Positions 23,971-34,719 of a stretch of 64,000 nucleotides of DNA are shown here, piece by piece. The DNA is from Siphonodentalium dalli (Eukaryota > Mollusca > Scaphopoda > Gadilida > Siphonodentaliidae). The notes under the pieces are model-generated. The model did not search any database and was not told the origin of the DNA. It saw only the letters and a list, made by a program, of their open reading frames with translations. The stretch lies in the NCBI GenBank assembly GCA_032622095.1, contig CP136063.1:119494723-119558722 (forward strand), given 5' to 3'. A program made the position numbers and the translations under genes. The number at the start of each line of letters is the position of its first letter. Within the stretch, counting starts at the first letter, position 1.

Positions 23971-25930
23971 AGGTAATTTTTCTCGTGCAAATAATCTACT
24001 TGCCCATGTCGACTGGGATGACCTCATAAAAAGTGCACCTGATGTGAACACAGCTGCCAATAACTTTCAATTAGAATTACTGTCCATAATGGCGAAAACA
24101 ATTCCACAATCATGCGTTACAGTAAGAACATCCGACAAAATTTGGTTCAATTCGGACATCCGGTTTGAGATACGAAAACGCGACAGAGTAAGGAAAAAGG
24201 CCATGAAGGGAAATAACCCTGAAGTCTGGAGAAAATATAAAAACATAAGGAACAAAGTCAATAACATGAAGAAGCACGCGAAAATCAAATTTGAAGAACA
24301 TATTGAAGAACGAATAAGAGAAGCATCTAACCCACGAGACTTTTGGAGAATAATACATTACCTACTAAACAAGAAACGAGCAAAAAACATCCCCCACTAT
24401 ACAGTTCTTCCGGCACTATAACTGCCAACAGTAAGACATATGCAATTGATGATGTCGACAAAGCAAAAATTCTAAACGAAAGCTTTATTGCAAATTCTAC
24501 CATTAATGATACCAATCATAACTTGCCTCATTTTCCGAAGCGCACCGCAAACACCATGCCAGATTTGGTTTTCACAGAATCAGAGGTTGAATCAGCCATC
24601 AAATCTTTTAAACTTAACAAAGCCCATGGCCATGATGGAATTAGTGTTAGAATGCTCAGGGAAACAGCAAAATCAATAGCTCACCCACTCGTCCTTCTAT
24701 TCAGGAAATCTATCAACTCAGAGAAATTCCCAGAGTCCTGGAAAGCAGCAAACGTGATCCCAATTTTCAAAAAAGATGATCCAGCGGAAGCCAAAAATTA
24801 CCGACCAATTTCCCTTCTACCATGTGTGGCTAAAGTTTTTGAGAAAGTGGTTTTGAAACAGATTAGTAAATTTTTCATTGAAAATGAACTTTTATACTTC
24901 CATCAGTCAGGATTTCTCACAGGTCATAGTACAACATACCAACTATTAGACCTATATCACAACCTGTTCCAATCCCTTGACAAAGAACTACTTACATGTT
25001 CTATATTCTGTGTTATTTCCAAAGCCTTTGAGAGGGTTTGGCACAGGGGACTGATACACAAATTAAATGCTTATGGATTAGAAGGAAATATTTTAAATTG
25101 GATAAAAAACTACCTAGAAAATCTGACGCAGAGGGTCCTAATCAATGACACATTTTCAAAATATGAGGTCATCCCAGCGGGAGTTCCACAAGGGTCGATC
25201 CTGGGGCCATTTTTGTTCTCACCTATATAAATGATTTAGCCGACGGTATTGAATCAATAACGAGAATGTATGCCGACGATACTTGCCTCACGAACAGTCA
25301 CTTTGATCTTAATATACTTGAACATACTATGAACAGCGATTTAGACAAAATTACAGCGTGGTCCCTAAACTGGTTGGTCAGTTTCAACCCAACTAAAACA
25401 GTTGGCATGTCCTTTTCATTAGTTGCGCCCTCAACAGTGAACCCAAACCTCAATTTCGTAGGAAATTCAATCAACTTCGTGGACAAGCATATACACGTAG
25501 GTCTGGAACTCCAATCAAATCTCAAATGGAACGCACACATTGAAGGGTCTGTCAAAAGAATTGCCTCACGTCTGTCTCAACTCCGACGGATTAAATATCA
25601 ACTCAACCGGAAAACCATTGAAATTGTTTACAAAACATATATTTTACCCGTATTTGATTATTCAGACGCCGTCTGGGACAATGCCTCAACTTATATGTTA
25701 GAGAAGCTTGATTGGCTTCATGTCGACGCTGGACGGATAGTCAGTGGTATCACCCGTTCTGCTTCGGACAACACGGTATTACAGGAGGTCGGGTGGCCAT
25801 CACTCAATAAACGACGTCAACTACATAAACTGCAGGCACTCTATAAAATAATCAATAATCTAGCCCCCTCTTATCTAGCAATACACTTCCCCCCAGATCA
25901 CACGAGGTTGCAGATTATAATTGGAGACGC
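23970..25930 (+). pseudogene. LINE ORF2 reverse transcriptase domain
   Basis: After a basic linker (24044-24390) the reverse transcriptase runs from about 24560 to 25400. Landmarks in order are KAHGHDGIS, WKAANVIPIFKK, NYRPISLLP, FHQSGFLTGHST, VPQGSILGP and YADD (25269-25280). Motif A, normally F.D...AFD, reads CVISKAFERVWH: the first catalytic Asp is Val, so polymerase activity would be lost even without the frameshifts near 24390 and 25215. The thumb region contains VWDNAS, RIVSGITRSAS, EVGWPSL and LAPSYL, shared with the copy at 39.6 kb. Confidence 0.93.
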
Positions 25931-25966
25931 CCCGGTAAATTTTACTCATACTTTTGCAATACTGGA

Positions 25967-26385
25967 GGCCCCAACCCCCACCCCCCCCCCCTGGAATACG
26001 GAATACCACTTAACACAGAGGGTGGAATACGGAATACCAGTTAACAGCCATATGGAATACGGAGTACCAGTTAAGATCAGATAAGATAATTTATTGATGA
26101 TAAAAGGATCTAAAAGGCAACATGATAGTAAAACGCCGGTTATCCCGCAGTCTCCACGTCTAAATTGATCTAAAATGACGATGATCGACGATCTGTATGT
26201 CAAACCGTGAATTTATTGTGACAAAAATCGCATTTATATTATTATTATGATCATTTTTGGAAGGTCGGCGTACGAATACCGGTATTTTTGGAATACCGAA
26301 TACCTCCCAAGAGAGGGGCCGGAATACGGCGTACCTCATAATAGGGCATGGAATACGGCGTACGAAAGTGGGGGGGGTGGGCCTC
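25967..26385. mobile_element. 419-bp hAT-like insertion inside the LINE
   Basis: Flanked by the exact direct repeat ATACTGGA (25959-25966 and 26386-26393). The ends are imperfect inverted C/G-rich tracts (GGCCCCAACCCCCACC and, on the other strand, GAGGCCCACCCCCC). Inside are at least five copies of GGAATACGG(A/C)(A/G)TACC-like motifs near both ends, pointing inward, which look like transposase-binding repeats. No protein is encoded. An 8-bp duplication favours hAT. Confidence 0.85.
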
Positions 26386-26393
26386 ATACTGGA

Positions 26394-26528
26394 CACTTCA
26401 AACAGTTTTTTTGTCCAGCGATGGTGTTGGAATGGAATAAGCTTCCCAAAGTAATCACCGACGCTGATCAATCTTCTACCTTTAAAACCAACTTGTATCA
26501 TATAGATCCCACAATCAGCCCCCCTCTA
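26394..26528 (+). pseudogene. LINE C-terminal fragment, first part
   Basis: Contains AMVLEWNKLPKVI, the WN.LP landmark that follows the thumb in this retrotransposon type, then FKTNLY. The segment stops at the TA where the 787-bp element has inserted. Confidence 0.85.
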
Positions 26529-27315
26529 CACTGTATTTTGTCACTGTTGGTTTAACAATATGATACCGTTGGTTTGCCTACGGTATTATACCGTTGCTAG
26601 TTTTGACGGCCAAGTACCGTTGCACAAACACGAGGTATGGATAGGATCACCTCCCTTGTGAGATTCGCAATGCATCTCGGGTAAATTCGCCATTAATTGA
26701 TGTCTCAGTGTCTGTCTCCGTCATTCGCGGGAGATTTGTTTTATAATTTAGTAGGCCTACTTTTTAATATGTTTCAACAGCTTGGGACAGGTTCCAAGCC
26801 GTTTAAATAGCACTAACGGTCTACCGAATGGGCTAAAGAAAGTGTAAACAAGCCCTATTTAACCACTTGCGATGTTTTAATAGCGACCGCGAAAATAGGT
26901 CACCTAGTAAAATTGGTTTGCACTGCAGTCATTCACTCTATAAGTATTAGTTATAACGGATCACTTTTCACATTTTCGCTAATTTCTCTACTAATAAACG
27001 AATCAAAGTAATTATTTTTGTTGGATCGTCTAGTCAGCTATATTACTACTTTGTACCATAAATAAATTTTAGAAAGATTGCATGTGTGATTCCAACAGTA
27101 CAATGTATCGACGGTGTACTGTTATTTCAACAGTATCCTACCGTGTATTCCAACAGTACAATGTATCAACGGTATACTGTTATTTCAACAGTATCCTACC
27201 GTTTACTTCAACAGTACAATGTATCAACGGTATACTGTTATTTCGACAGGGATTGTACTGGCAACTAAGTTGACGGTGCATTACCGTAGTTATAACGGTA
27301 TTAAATTTTACAGTG
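26529..27315. mobile_element. 787-bp TA-target MITE (Tc1/mariner-like duplication) with internal minisatellite
   Basis: The left end is CACTGTATTTTG and the right end TTTTACAGTG, flanked by TA on both sides (26527-26528 and 27316-27317). The LINE frame is open across the TA when the element is left out, which fixes both ends. The interior is packed with TACCGT/ACGGTA motifs, several close to the ends, and holds a 58-bp tandem repeat. It has no transposase. Confidence 0.9.
27085..27252 (+). repeat. 58-bp tandem repeat, about three units
   Basis: CAACAGTACAATGTAT recurs at 27093, 27151 and 27209, exactly 58 bases apart. Each unit also carries ACGGT(A/G)TACTGTTATTTC. The repeat lies inside the TA-target MITE and creates spurious repetitive open frames in all three phases. 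Confidence 0.9.
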
Positions 27316-27317
27316 TA

Positions 27318-27656
27318 CATTTCTATGCTGGACGCAGAAAATACAACATTTTTCATTGTCGCATACGTAATTTTTGCAGTGAACTCCGATGTGATATGTT
27401 CAATAATTATATCGCTGACAGCCCCGCATGCTAATGTGGAAATCGATCTGAAGACGCCTGTCACTATTTCTTCATGTGCCCATTGTACCAACGTGAGCGC
27501 TCAGTTCTCTTTGAGAAACTAGCCCGCGAAAATCTCAAAGTAAGCCATATTTTAGAACTCATGTGTGGAATACCTTATCTCTCGTCCCAACAAAATATGA
27601 AACTATTTTCCATCACACAGCAATATATTGCAGCGACTAAGCGTTTTGACCCCTAA
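27318..27656 (+). pseudogene. LINE C-terminal zinc-knuckle-like region
   Basis: RIRNFCSEL, then a Cys, an in-frame TAA (27432-27434), and CGNRSEDACHYFFMC. The C.CG....ED..HYFF.C pattern recurs in the minus-strand copy at 38.9-39.6 kb as CVYGQIEDSYHYIFQC. The frame ends in TAA at 27654-27656, probably the original terminus. Confidence 0.88.
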
Positions 27657-28267
27657 TGATTATATTTATCTTATTTGCGAACCTATACTTGCTTCCGGAA
27701 TTTCAACTTTTACCTCACAAGTGGACAAACCTCCCATTCAAACATCTCATTCTGATTTATCATCGGTATTGCCTTCCAGAGCACAACAATAATAAAATAG
27801 AGAACGAATCAAGTGTAGCATTATATTTTACAACCAACATAAAAGTACTAAGAATAGATAATATATTGGCACTTGTCAATCATTCCAAAATTAATGAAGT
27901 AGTAACATTCTTCAAATACAAATTTTCTCACAGATAAGAAGCAACCTCATGTTGGATCATCTCTGGAAGGCGCTACACACTATATCTCCCATAACTTCTC
28001 ACCATGTAAAAAAGTTTGTACCGTCATCTTGATCACATGTGTGTTACAATATTGTATTAGGAGAGGGGCTTCATAAGTTGCAAAAACTTGTGCCCCAATC
28101 CCTTTTGTGAGAATTTACCAAAGCGAGCTAATCGCGTGACACAGATACCTTTGCAGGTTGTGAGAATTTACTCAAGAAAGCTAATCGTCGGACACAAATT
28201 CAACATTTTGGAATTTAAGAAACTCCTCAAATATAATTTGTGCGGTGGATTCTGTCATACCAATGGT
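27657..28267. other. 3' flank of the LINE, no gene
   Basis: One 93-residue open frame (27656-27937) has no domain and directly follows the LINE stop. I see no tail repeat that would mark the 3' end of the LINE. Confidence 0.4.
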
Positions 28268-28455
28268 ATAGATAAACGTGTTATACACACAATGTGTTTG
28301 TAACGATTCATATATCGCGATTCGGCTAGTTTTCGTGGCCATCTATCGACTCGGCGAACATTTCAAGGTCGCCTCGTCGCTATATGGCCACGGAAACTAG
28401 CCTCGTCGCGATACATAAATCGATACAAATACATTGTGTAGGCCTATATAACACA
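28268..28455. mobile_element. Foldback element, ~188 bp
   Basis: Inverted arms of about 70 bases: TGTTATAxxCACACAATGT... through TATCGCGA and GGCTAGTTTTCGTGGCCAT on the left, with the matching complement ATGGCCACGGAAACTAGCC ... TATAACA on the right. A TCGGCGA / TCGCC stem closes the loop. Confidence 0.8.
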
Positions 28456-28618
28456 TATGTATCATGGTAAGCAATATATTTCACCCTAACAAATGGACCC
28501 AAGTATTTTAAAATCGATAGTAAATATAACTCTGCCTACGTCCTTCAACCTCTTATATGTAGAGGAGGCGGTTAGAGCTGCTAATGGGAAGATTTTAGTT
28601 TGTGCGGTACACAGCCCT

Positions 28619-28804
28619 GGGCCTGTAACGCGCTCCGCTGTCCGCCCCCCTTTTGCACTGCCCATATGCGCCGCTCTATATACGCGCCTTCTTCGCGTTA
28701 ATGGAACATTATAATGTTCCATTAACGCGAAGAAGGCGCGTATATAGAGCGGCGTATATGGGCAGTGCTAAAGGGGGGCGGACAGCGGAGCGCGTTACAG
28801 GCCC
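28619..28804. repeat. Near-perfect 186-bp palindrome without spacer
   Basis: Symmetric about 28711/28712 with no insertion or deletion along 93 bases of each arm and only a few mismatches (for example CATATGCGCC against CATATACGCC). The centre is GGAACATTATAATGTTCC. It creates mirrored open frames on both strands that are not genes. Confidence 0.93.
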
Positions 28805-29078
28805 CTGCGTGTGGTGCGGTATGATATTTATTCTAAAATATTTCATTAATGGCTGCGCTAATTGTTGCAAAATATGAACGGAAGAGCCATATTGATTATG
28901 ATCGCTTTACAACAATCAACGCAGCTATATTTAAAAACATGTTATTGAATGTTTATATGCAGATAATGGCCGGTTTCACACACACACACACACACTGTAT
29001 CACGCGGTGTATCACAGTAGCAATGTTATAATAGATGTTATGGGTTACTATGCTACACTTTGGTGACAATTGTCTGTC

Positions 29079-29238
29079 ATATAGTTACTGTGGTACAGTT
29101 ATATATAGGTTTGTGACTCGCCGCTTTACTTGCGTAATGATTATGTCTGGTCTCATTAACCCCCTACTTCAAATATGTACGTTAAGTAAAGCCACGACAC
29201 GACGTAAATAACTGTGCCACAGTAACTATGGTCACCCA
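29079..29238. repeat. Inverted repeat, ~25-bp arms
   Basis: CATATAGTTACTGTGGTACA near 29079 pairs with TGTGCCACAGTAACTATGG near 29220, with a ~108-base spacer. A (CA)n run lies just upstream at about 28977-28996. Confidence 0.65.
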
Positions 29239-29456
29239 ATGGTATTAAAGTGGCCCAGCAAAGGTGAGTTAACCAGTTGTGGCATCGACCCAATTTTATC
29301 CCCGGAACTGGACCGTTATTTAACAAAAGCGAGCATAATCTTAAAGATGCATTTTCCGAATTAACGCTCCCAAATTACTATTTCTTTGGCTTCAGGGGTA
29401 AAAAATATATGATTCGAACCCACCCATCAAAGTGATCAGATATCGATTTTTGAAGT

Positions 29457-30125
29457 TTGTTATTTCTCGAGATTTTTCTAAGATTACACCGTTATATGCT
29501 GGATGCAGGTCCTAATCCAAATTCTTTCATCTATGAGATAGTTGACATTCTTATTAAATACAACATGATAGATCATCTTAAGAATTTTGTCGATGAGAAC
29601 ATATTCCCATCAAAGCACTCTTGGAGAAATTTCGTCAGTTTATCTGTAAGAGTGTATGATGAAACTAAATGGCTCTCCACTATTAACTCTGAACTGTCCT
29701 TATCCAAATATGGTTCAACACAGTATAACCTAGCTCCATCCAAGCTATGGAGAACATGTCAACTTTATCCCGAGGAGAAATTTTTCTACCTCATGTTAGC
29801 TAGGATAATTGCACATACTGCTTACGAGGACGCTGGTGTCTGTCGCCTTTGTGCGTCCAACTATTCGTGTTTAATTGAGCATATAATAATACATTGCAAT
29901 TCTCTGTCAGCTCTCAGGAATGAAATACGGTATGATATCATAAACGTATATGGAATTGAGGCCTCCATAATACTTGATTTATTGCCACAAGCCATACAGC
30001 TTGCCACATTTTTGGGTCACTTTCCTTCTGAACTGAATGTATTTTCTCTTACCTCAACTCAAGACTTTAGATTCTTCATGAAAGCTACGCTTAGTCTATG
30101 GTCCTTGTTTCATCGCTTAGAATAG
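29457..30125 (+). pseudogene. C-terminal part of a second type of LINE ORF2
   Basis: An uninterrupted 222-codon frame ending in TAG. The diagnostic part is CRLCASNYSCLIEHIIIHC, a C-x2-C...H-x4-C zinc-knuckle-like motif seen at the C-terminus of several non-LTR retrotransposon proteins, preceded by a helical region (YPEEKFFYLMLARIIA). It has no clear resemblance to the LINE at 23-27 kb, so it belongs to another family. Endonuclease and reverse transcriptase are absent, as expected from 5' truncation, although the missing part would be on the upstream side. The opening codon of the frame is TTG, so the true start is unknown. A host protein with a similar finger cannot be excluded. Confidence 0.65.
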
Positions 30126-30244
30126 ATTATCTTCGACTCGAAAAACTTATGTGACAACACAGAGTAATAATATCTTGGGTTTGTTTTATTTTACAAATGA
30201 TATAGCATAATGTGTATATTATAACGAGTACGATTGGTGTGCTC

Positions 30245-30247
<3 letters not shown>

Positions 30248-30286
<39 letters not shown>
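30248..30286 (+). repeat. (GA)n microsatellite
   Basis: About 19 uninterrupted GA units, in the flank after the LINE fragment. Confidence 0.98.
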
Positions 30287-30289
<3 letters not shown>

Positions 30290-31915
30290 GAGTGTGGGGG
30301 TGTGAGCGAACTGAGTATCAGTTTGCTTATTACATGTTTGTGATGTAATTTGTTCTTGTAATGTATACTATCTTGTAAATATGTTGACCTTCCTGTGTCT
30401 ATGTTTCCTTTGTGTATTTGTTTGTGTTAAATAACTCTTCATTTATGGAGGACAATTAAAGATATATATATACCTGTTGTGCGATGGTCATTCCGGTGAA
30501 TTCTATCAAAGAACATTCCAACCCGAGTTCTGTTTCTGCAAGGCTACAAAGTACTTCTTCATTCAAAATTCGACGTCTTTTCTTTCTGAATATATATAAT
30601 GACATAATTAACTACGAATTGTCATATGTGAAATTTGATATTGATACGCCATCAGTCAAATCGAAGATGAAAGGGAGTCCATATATACAGACAGGTGCGA
30701 TCGAATTAAATCGCAGACTTCAAATACTCTGATGTGGAATTAATAGATTTTAGTTTTGAAAAATTTAATTTGCGACCTAACATTTACTTCAACATGTATA
30801 AAACATGGAATCTGTCTGATTGCGAACATCAAGGTCGATTTTGGAGTTCACCATTTTAGGTTCATGTGGTTTATTATTCTCGTTTTTAACCAGGGACAAT
30901 CTGATGTGGATGTAGTTCAATAGAAGTATGCATCTGTAACTTGAAACAATATCAGGTACGTTATACACTATACCGAGTGACATTGATGGCATAATTATGC
31001 GATTTAATGTAATTATCCAATTAACATATGCTTTATACAATGAATTTGTTCCAATGCGTCACACACCATTCACTCACACTGTCATATGCATGTATGTGTT
31101 ATATATTAAGAATTCGTACAAACATCTGGATACAATAGTCGTCAAAGCAAAATGAACATGATGATATTACATGCAAATCAGTCCGCATAACATTCGCAGA
31201 AAAGCTATAGGACTTCGTGGCTTTCTTAAAGCACGTAAGTTCAGACTCTCCCATGCATATTTATTCCAAACATCAATTCTGGTCTGCTGGAAACTACACC
31301 AGCCATTCAAAGAATTGTGTCGCGAATTGTCAACCAATAGGTTCTCTTCAGCGCTTCGTCGAGTTTCTACCTCGAGTTCAGGGATTATAGCAAACTTATA
31401 CCAAAATTAAGGTTATCATAGCATATCGTATGTGGAAATGTGAATGACGGAGACGGCATATCTAAGCCATATAGGCTTACAGCCGAATCCACTCCCATGC
31501 ACAAGGAACATGGTAACATGAATTACCAATATATTATATTGTAACAAATTATTATTGGGAATAAATATTATTAAACCAAATGTGAATGAGTAACACCCAG
31601 TTCAAACGCACGTTCTATCGCCACGCCGAAATTAACGCATTAAGGGGTTGATCCTACCGACGTGTCGTTGTGTCATTAAGGGGTGTACAAACAGGTTCAT
31701 ATTGGACCTAAATAATTTGATTGTTGAATAAGCCCACAGTGGAGTTATACCAGTTATTCCGTTGGATGGCCCGCTCACAGAGAAAACACATTATAAAGAG
31801 CTTGCATCTGGTACTGCAACATATTGGACCTATTTTAATTTGTTTTTAAATTTTATTAAATGTTTTTTTTTATCAAAATTTTGTAAAACTAACGACGTTA
31901 TAACTTCCGATTCAC
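30287..31915. other. gene-free stretch
   Basis: Short open frames at 30.48, 30.79 and 31.17 kb have no recognisable domain or splice context. I see no repeats shared with other parts of the window. Confidence 0.4.
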
Positions 31916-32525
31916 CACACCAAATTTGGTTGAAATCGGTCTAGTGGTCTGGGAGAACAATCCGGACAGACAGACGGAGGGACAGATAGATTCTCTTCTT
32001 TTTTATATATTTATAGATACTAGCTGAAACAGGCTCCCGAATTATTCAGCGGCCTCTTTGTGCGTTAGGGGCATGTGGCCCCGTGTGTGTGCTTCGCACA
32101 CATGGCAGACATATCCTACTATTATTATCTATATATATAGACAATATGTATTATGCTACTTCAATATATCAATAGGTTCATAGTGGACTCATCATTGACA
32201 TTGCTTCATATTGGACTTGTTTGATTCTGAAATAAGCCCATATTGGACTTATACCCGTTATTATGTTGGATGGCGCGGACCACAGTGAAAAGACATACAA
32301 AGAGCGTATATCTGGAAAATAGGTTCATATTAAACCTAAATATTCACAATTATACGATTTAATTTATTTAAATCAAAATTTAAATAAACTAACGCCGTTA
32401 TAACCTCCACCAGGGTACCCCGGGTCACCACATCACATTTGGTTTAAATCTGACCAGCAGTCTTGGTGAAAAATCCGGACAGACAGACGGACGGACAGAC
32501 AGATTCTACACGTTTATATATACCT
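31916..32525 (+). repeat. Two element tails and one head, joined tail to head
   Basis: Tail 1 (31916-32022): CCAAATTTGGTTGAAATC, GTCT, then GGACAGACAGACGGAGGGAC and a T/TATA-rich end. It abuts the head ACTAGCTGAAACAGGCTCCC (32024 on). A second tail follows at about 32431-32525 with the same order (CATTTGGTTTAAATCTGACC, then GGACAGACAGACGG). Between the two tails is the repeated phrase 'aataggttcata.tggac'. A hairpin TGTGTGC-TTC-GCACACA sits at 32086-32102. Confidence 0.7.
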
Positions 32526-32945
32526 TACTCGTATTTAAATTCGCGTAGCACTATTTTTCGCTCAGTTTTGAATTCGCGCTCTTTAAATTCGCGCACCTAT
32601 CTGTGCGAATTCAAAACTGACAGAAATATTGTTGTAATGTCGTGGATCTTATGACAGTTTCAGTTCTTATTCGTTTCTGAAGATACATGTATATATTAAA
32701 CACGACCACAGAGGATTTACATCATGTAGACCACACATTCATCACAATTTTGTTCCGATGATGGGTGTTTATATATGATCCAAATAATTATTCTGATATG
32801 GAAATAGTTATGGACTGCATGGACATCAATGAAGCGAACTCGGAAACAGAAAACCACCACCGAGAAGGCAACTGACTTCATAAAAATGAACACTTGGCGG
32901 CGAATTATGATGACATAACTAACTCAGACTGAATATGGTCACGGT
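32521..32945 (-). repeat. Unnamed ~425-bp dispersed repeat, copy 2 (inverted)
   Basis: Reverse-strand match to 20966-21392 over its full length, with the same terminal GAGTAAGGTA. The part near 32525-32640 has four near-copies of AATTCGCG arranged as inverted pairs, clearer than in copy 1. Confidence 0.85.
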
Positions 32946-33231
32946 GTCACTCAATCAGAGTGTGAATAAGTGGACGTGCTTTCATGTACATGCGCGATCT
33001 AGAATATGGGTATTTCTTACAAGCATTTCAATATCGTCGATGTTACCATGATTTGTACGTCTCTTGGCATTGAGTAATGGTTTCGAATTTTTTTTATATT
33101 GGTTGACCGAATGTAAATATACATGTAGGTCTACACGCATAGGCGTAATTGTCTATTTCGTAATGTGTGCAACTCATGAACATAACCCGCGGTCTTATTT
33201 CGATGTGGTTAATTAGCTTAAACTCAGAGGT

Positions 33232-33318
33232 CGTATTATGTTTCGCTCTGTTTTAAATTCGCGCACCGATGGGTGAGCGAAAAATACTACTGCGCGAATT
33301 TAACTACGAGTAAGGTAC
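33232..33318 (+). repeat. Same repeat, terminal fragment
   Basis: TTCGCTCTGTTTTAAATTCG, then GAGCGAAAAATACTACTGCG and AACTACGAGTAAGGTAC. It matches the last ~85 bases of the 425-bp repeat and stops at the same terminus. Confidence 0.8.
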
Positions 33319-34174
33319 AGATATAGATTACCAGATTCGACTTATATATATGTATAGGCATCTTCGCGATTCTGTGATCGTCGGAGTCAGGGATTGGAGT
33401 CGATGTAGAGATTATGGTCGTGGTCGGAACTCAAAATTGATTTGGAGTTTTGATGGAGTATTTTTGGAGGGGATGGGGTGATACGATCATGCAGTTTGGG
33501 CTGGACACTGTTGGAGCGGGTCTAAACCGAGGTGTGCGAAAAACGGGATCGATTTCCAAGCCTGATCTGAGCTGAGAGACAGCTGGATGTGCAGTTCATT
33601 CTGGTCTTAACATAAACATTCGATGAAAATATCAGTATAAAGCAATGGAACTATATTACTGAGCCAGTGCATTCTGATATGTTATAATTATATCTATATA
33701 GATATTGTCAGAATGTGTAGACATGCAGTCGGGGTCATGAGTGGGAAGTTGACATCGGGAATGGCACTATATTGCGGAAAATCTAATTACGCGGTTTGCA
33801 AAGTTGCAAGAGTTACATTTTAAAGTCAGTGATTGTGAGCGGCGGGGAGGCACCAAAATTGATAAATCTTCGAATATCCATGGAATCATGGATGATGTTC
33901 GGCACCTATATATATGTAGCGACAACTGTTTACCCCGGGTATCCCTTGTAGTTAAGTAATAAAATATTCACATGATGAATTCTTTTTCGTGAATTGGCGA
34001 TTGAAGTTGTGTGGGGTTACTCCATCATATGCCTTCCATACAATGAAACAGCTATTTTAATCCTATGTCACATGCATATTCTAATCAATTCCACATAGGC
34101 CTACATAAGTCTGTAGAACAAAAACTTACATATAGTATGTTACGCTCATTACGGGAACTTTCTATATATTATAC

Positions 34175-34440
34175 ACTAGCAGGGTTACCCGGCGTTGCCC
34201 AGGTTAAAGTGATGTGAAACCCTCTGTGGATATTTGGTGGGAATAGAGAATACTCTTGCTCTCAAAGTCTTACACGTATTCTCATAAATTGTATATCCAA
34301 ATGGCATCACAAAACATGATTCTTACACATGGAATATAAGTAGTGGCTCACCTTGTCAGGTCGGAGTGATTATCATTTTGTTTATCGCGTTTAATCCGTC
34401 CGACCAATAAAGAAGTATTTATTTATTTACAACTGCGTAT
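34175..34440 (+). repeat. CTAGCAGGGTTACCCGGCG element, short copy
   Basis: Starts CTAGCAGGGTTACCCGGCG and carries GTGGATATTTGGTGGGAAT and ATACTCTTGCTC. It ends with TTTGTTTATCGCG, CCAATAAAGAAGTATTTATT. A longer copy is at 41164-41730. The AATAAAG near the end may be a polyadenylation signal. Confidence 0.85.
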
Positions 34441-34719
34441 ATATACTTCATACGTTATAGCATGAAACATGAACATCATAAACACATTAGTTCGAAAAAA
34501 TAAAAGACGACAATTGTGTTTTACATAGAGATGTATCAATCAATCAACCAATCTAGTTTATAATATCTTCATGAAGATACATATGTTTTAAAGATATATC
34601 CAGGGGCTCATCTGTTCTGATGCTATATACTGGCTAATCATTTTCAGTTTAAAAGAATTGATGTTATGCACGTATAGCAGCTACATGTGCCCGACACAGC
34701 AATATTTTGAGTTGTTTAT

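Larger units (their letters stand above)
23030..27656 (+). mobile_element. Non-LTR retrotransposon (Jockey/CR1/L2-like), decayed, with two nested insertions
   Basis: One element can be followed from its APE-type endonuclease through the reverse transcriptase to a C-terminal zinc-knuckle-like region. It is split by a 419-bp insertion (25967-26385) and a 787-bp insertion (26529-27315), each with a target duplication. The frame is open across the second junction once that element is left out. I count one stop at 23426, frameshifts near 23757, 23970, 24390, 25215 and around 25960-26400, and one TAA at 27432-27434. It is not active. The minus-strand relics at 12.8 and 38.9 kb belong to the same general type. 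The 5' end is uncertain because I cannot locate a separate ORF1. Confidence 0.93.

Noticed and set aside
27082-27434. Repetitive protein with a 'STVQCI'-like repeat
   Set aside because: Product of the 58-bp minisatellite inside a MITE; all three frames are open in a similar way.
28493-28877. Open frames on both strands at the palindrome
   Set aside because: They mirror each other because the palindrome repeats the same bases; no domain is present.
29395-29430. tRNA-like GGTTCGAATC on the minus strand
   Set aside because: No acceptor stem, D arm or anticodon arm could be fitted around it.
30248-30286. GA run as a GAGA-factor element
   Set aside because: An uninterrupted dinucleotide run is best explained as a microsatellite.
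31916-32525. Hammerhead ribozyme in the CTGAAAC-bearing element heads
   Set aside because: The required CTGANGA and GAAAC segments with a cleavage GTC are not found together.
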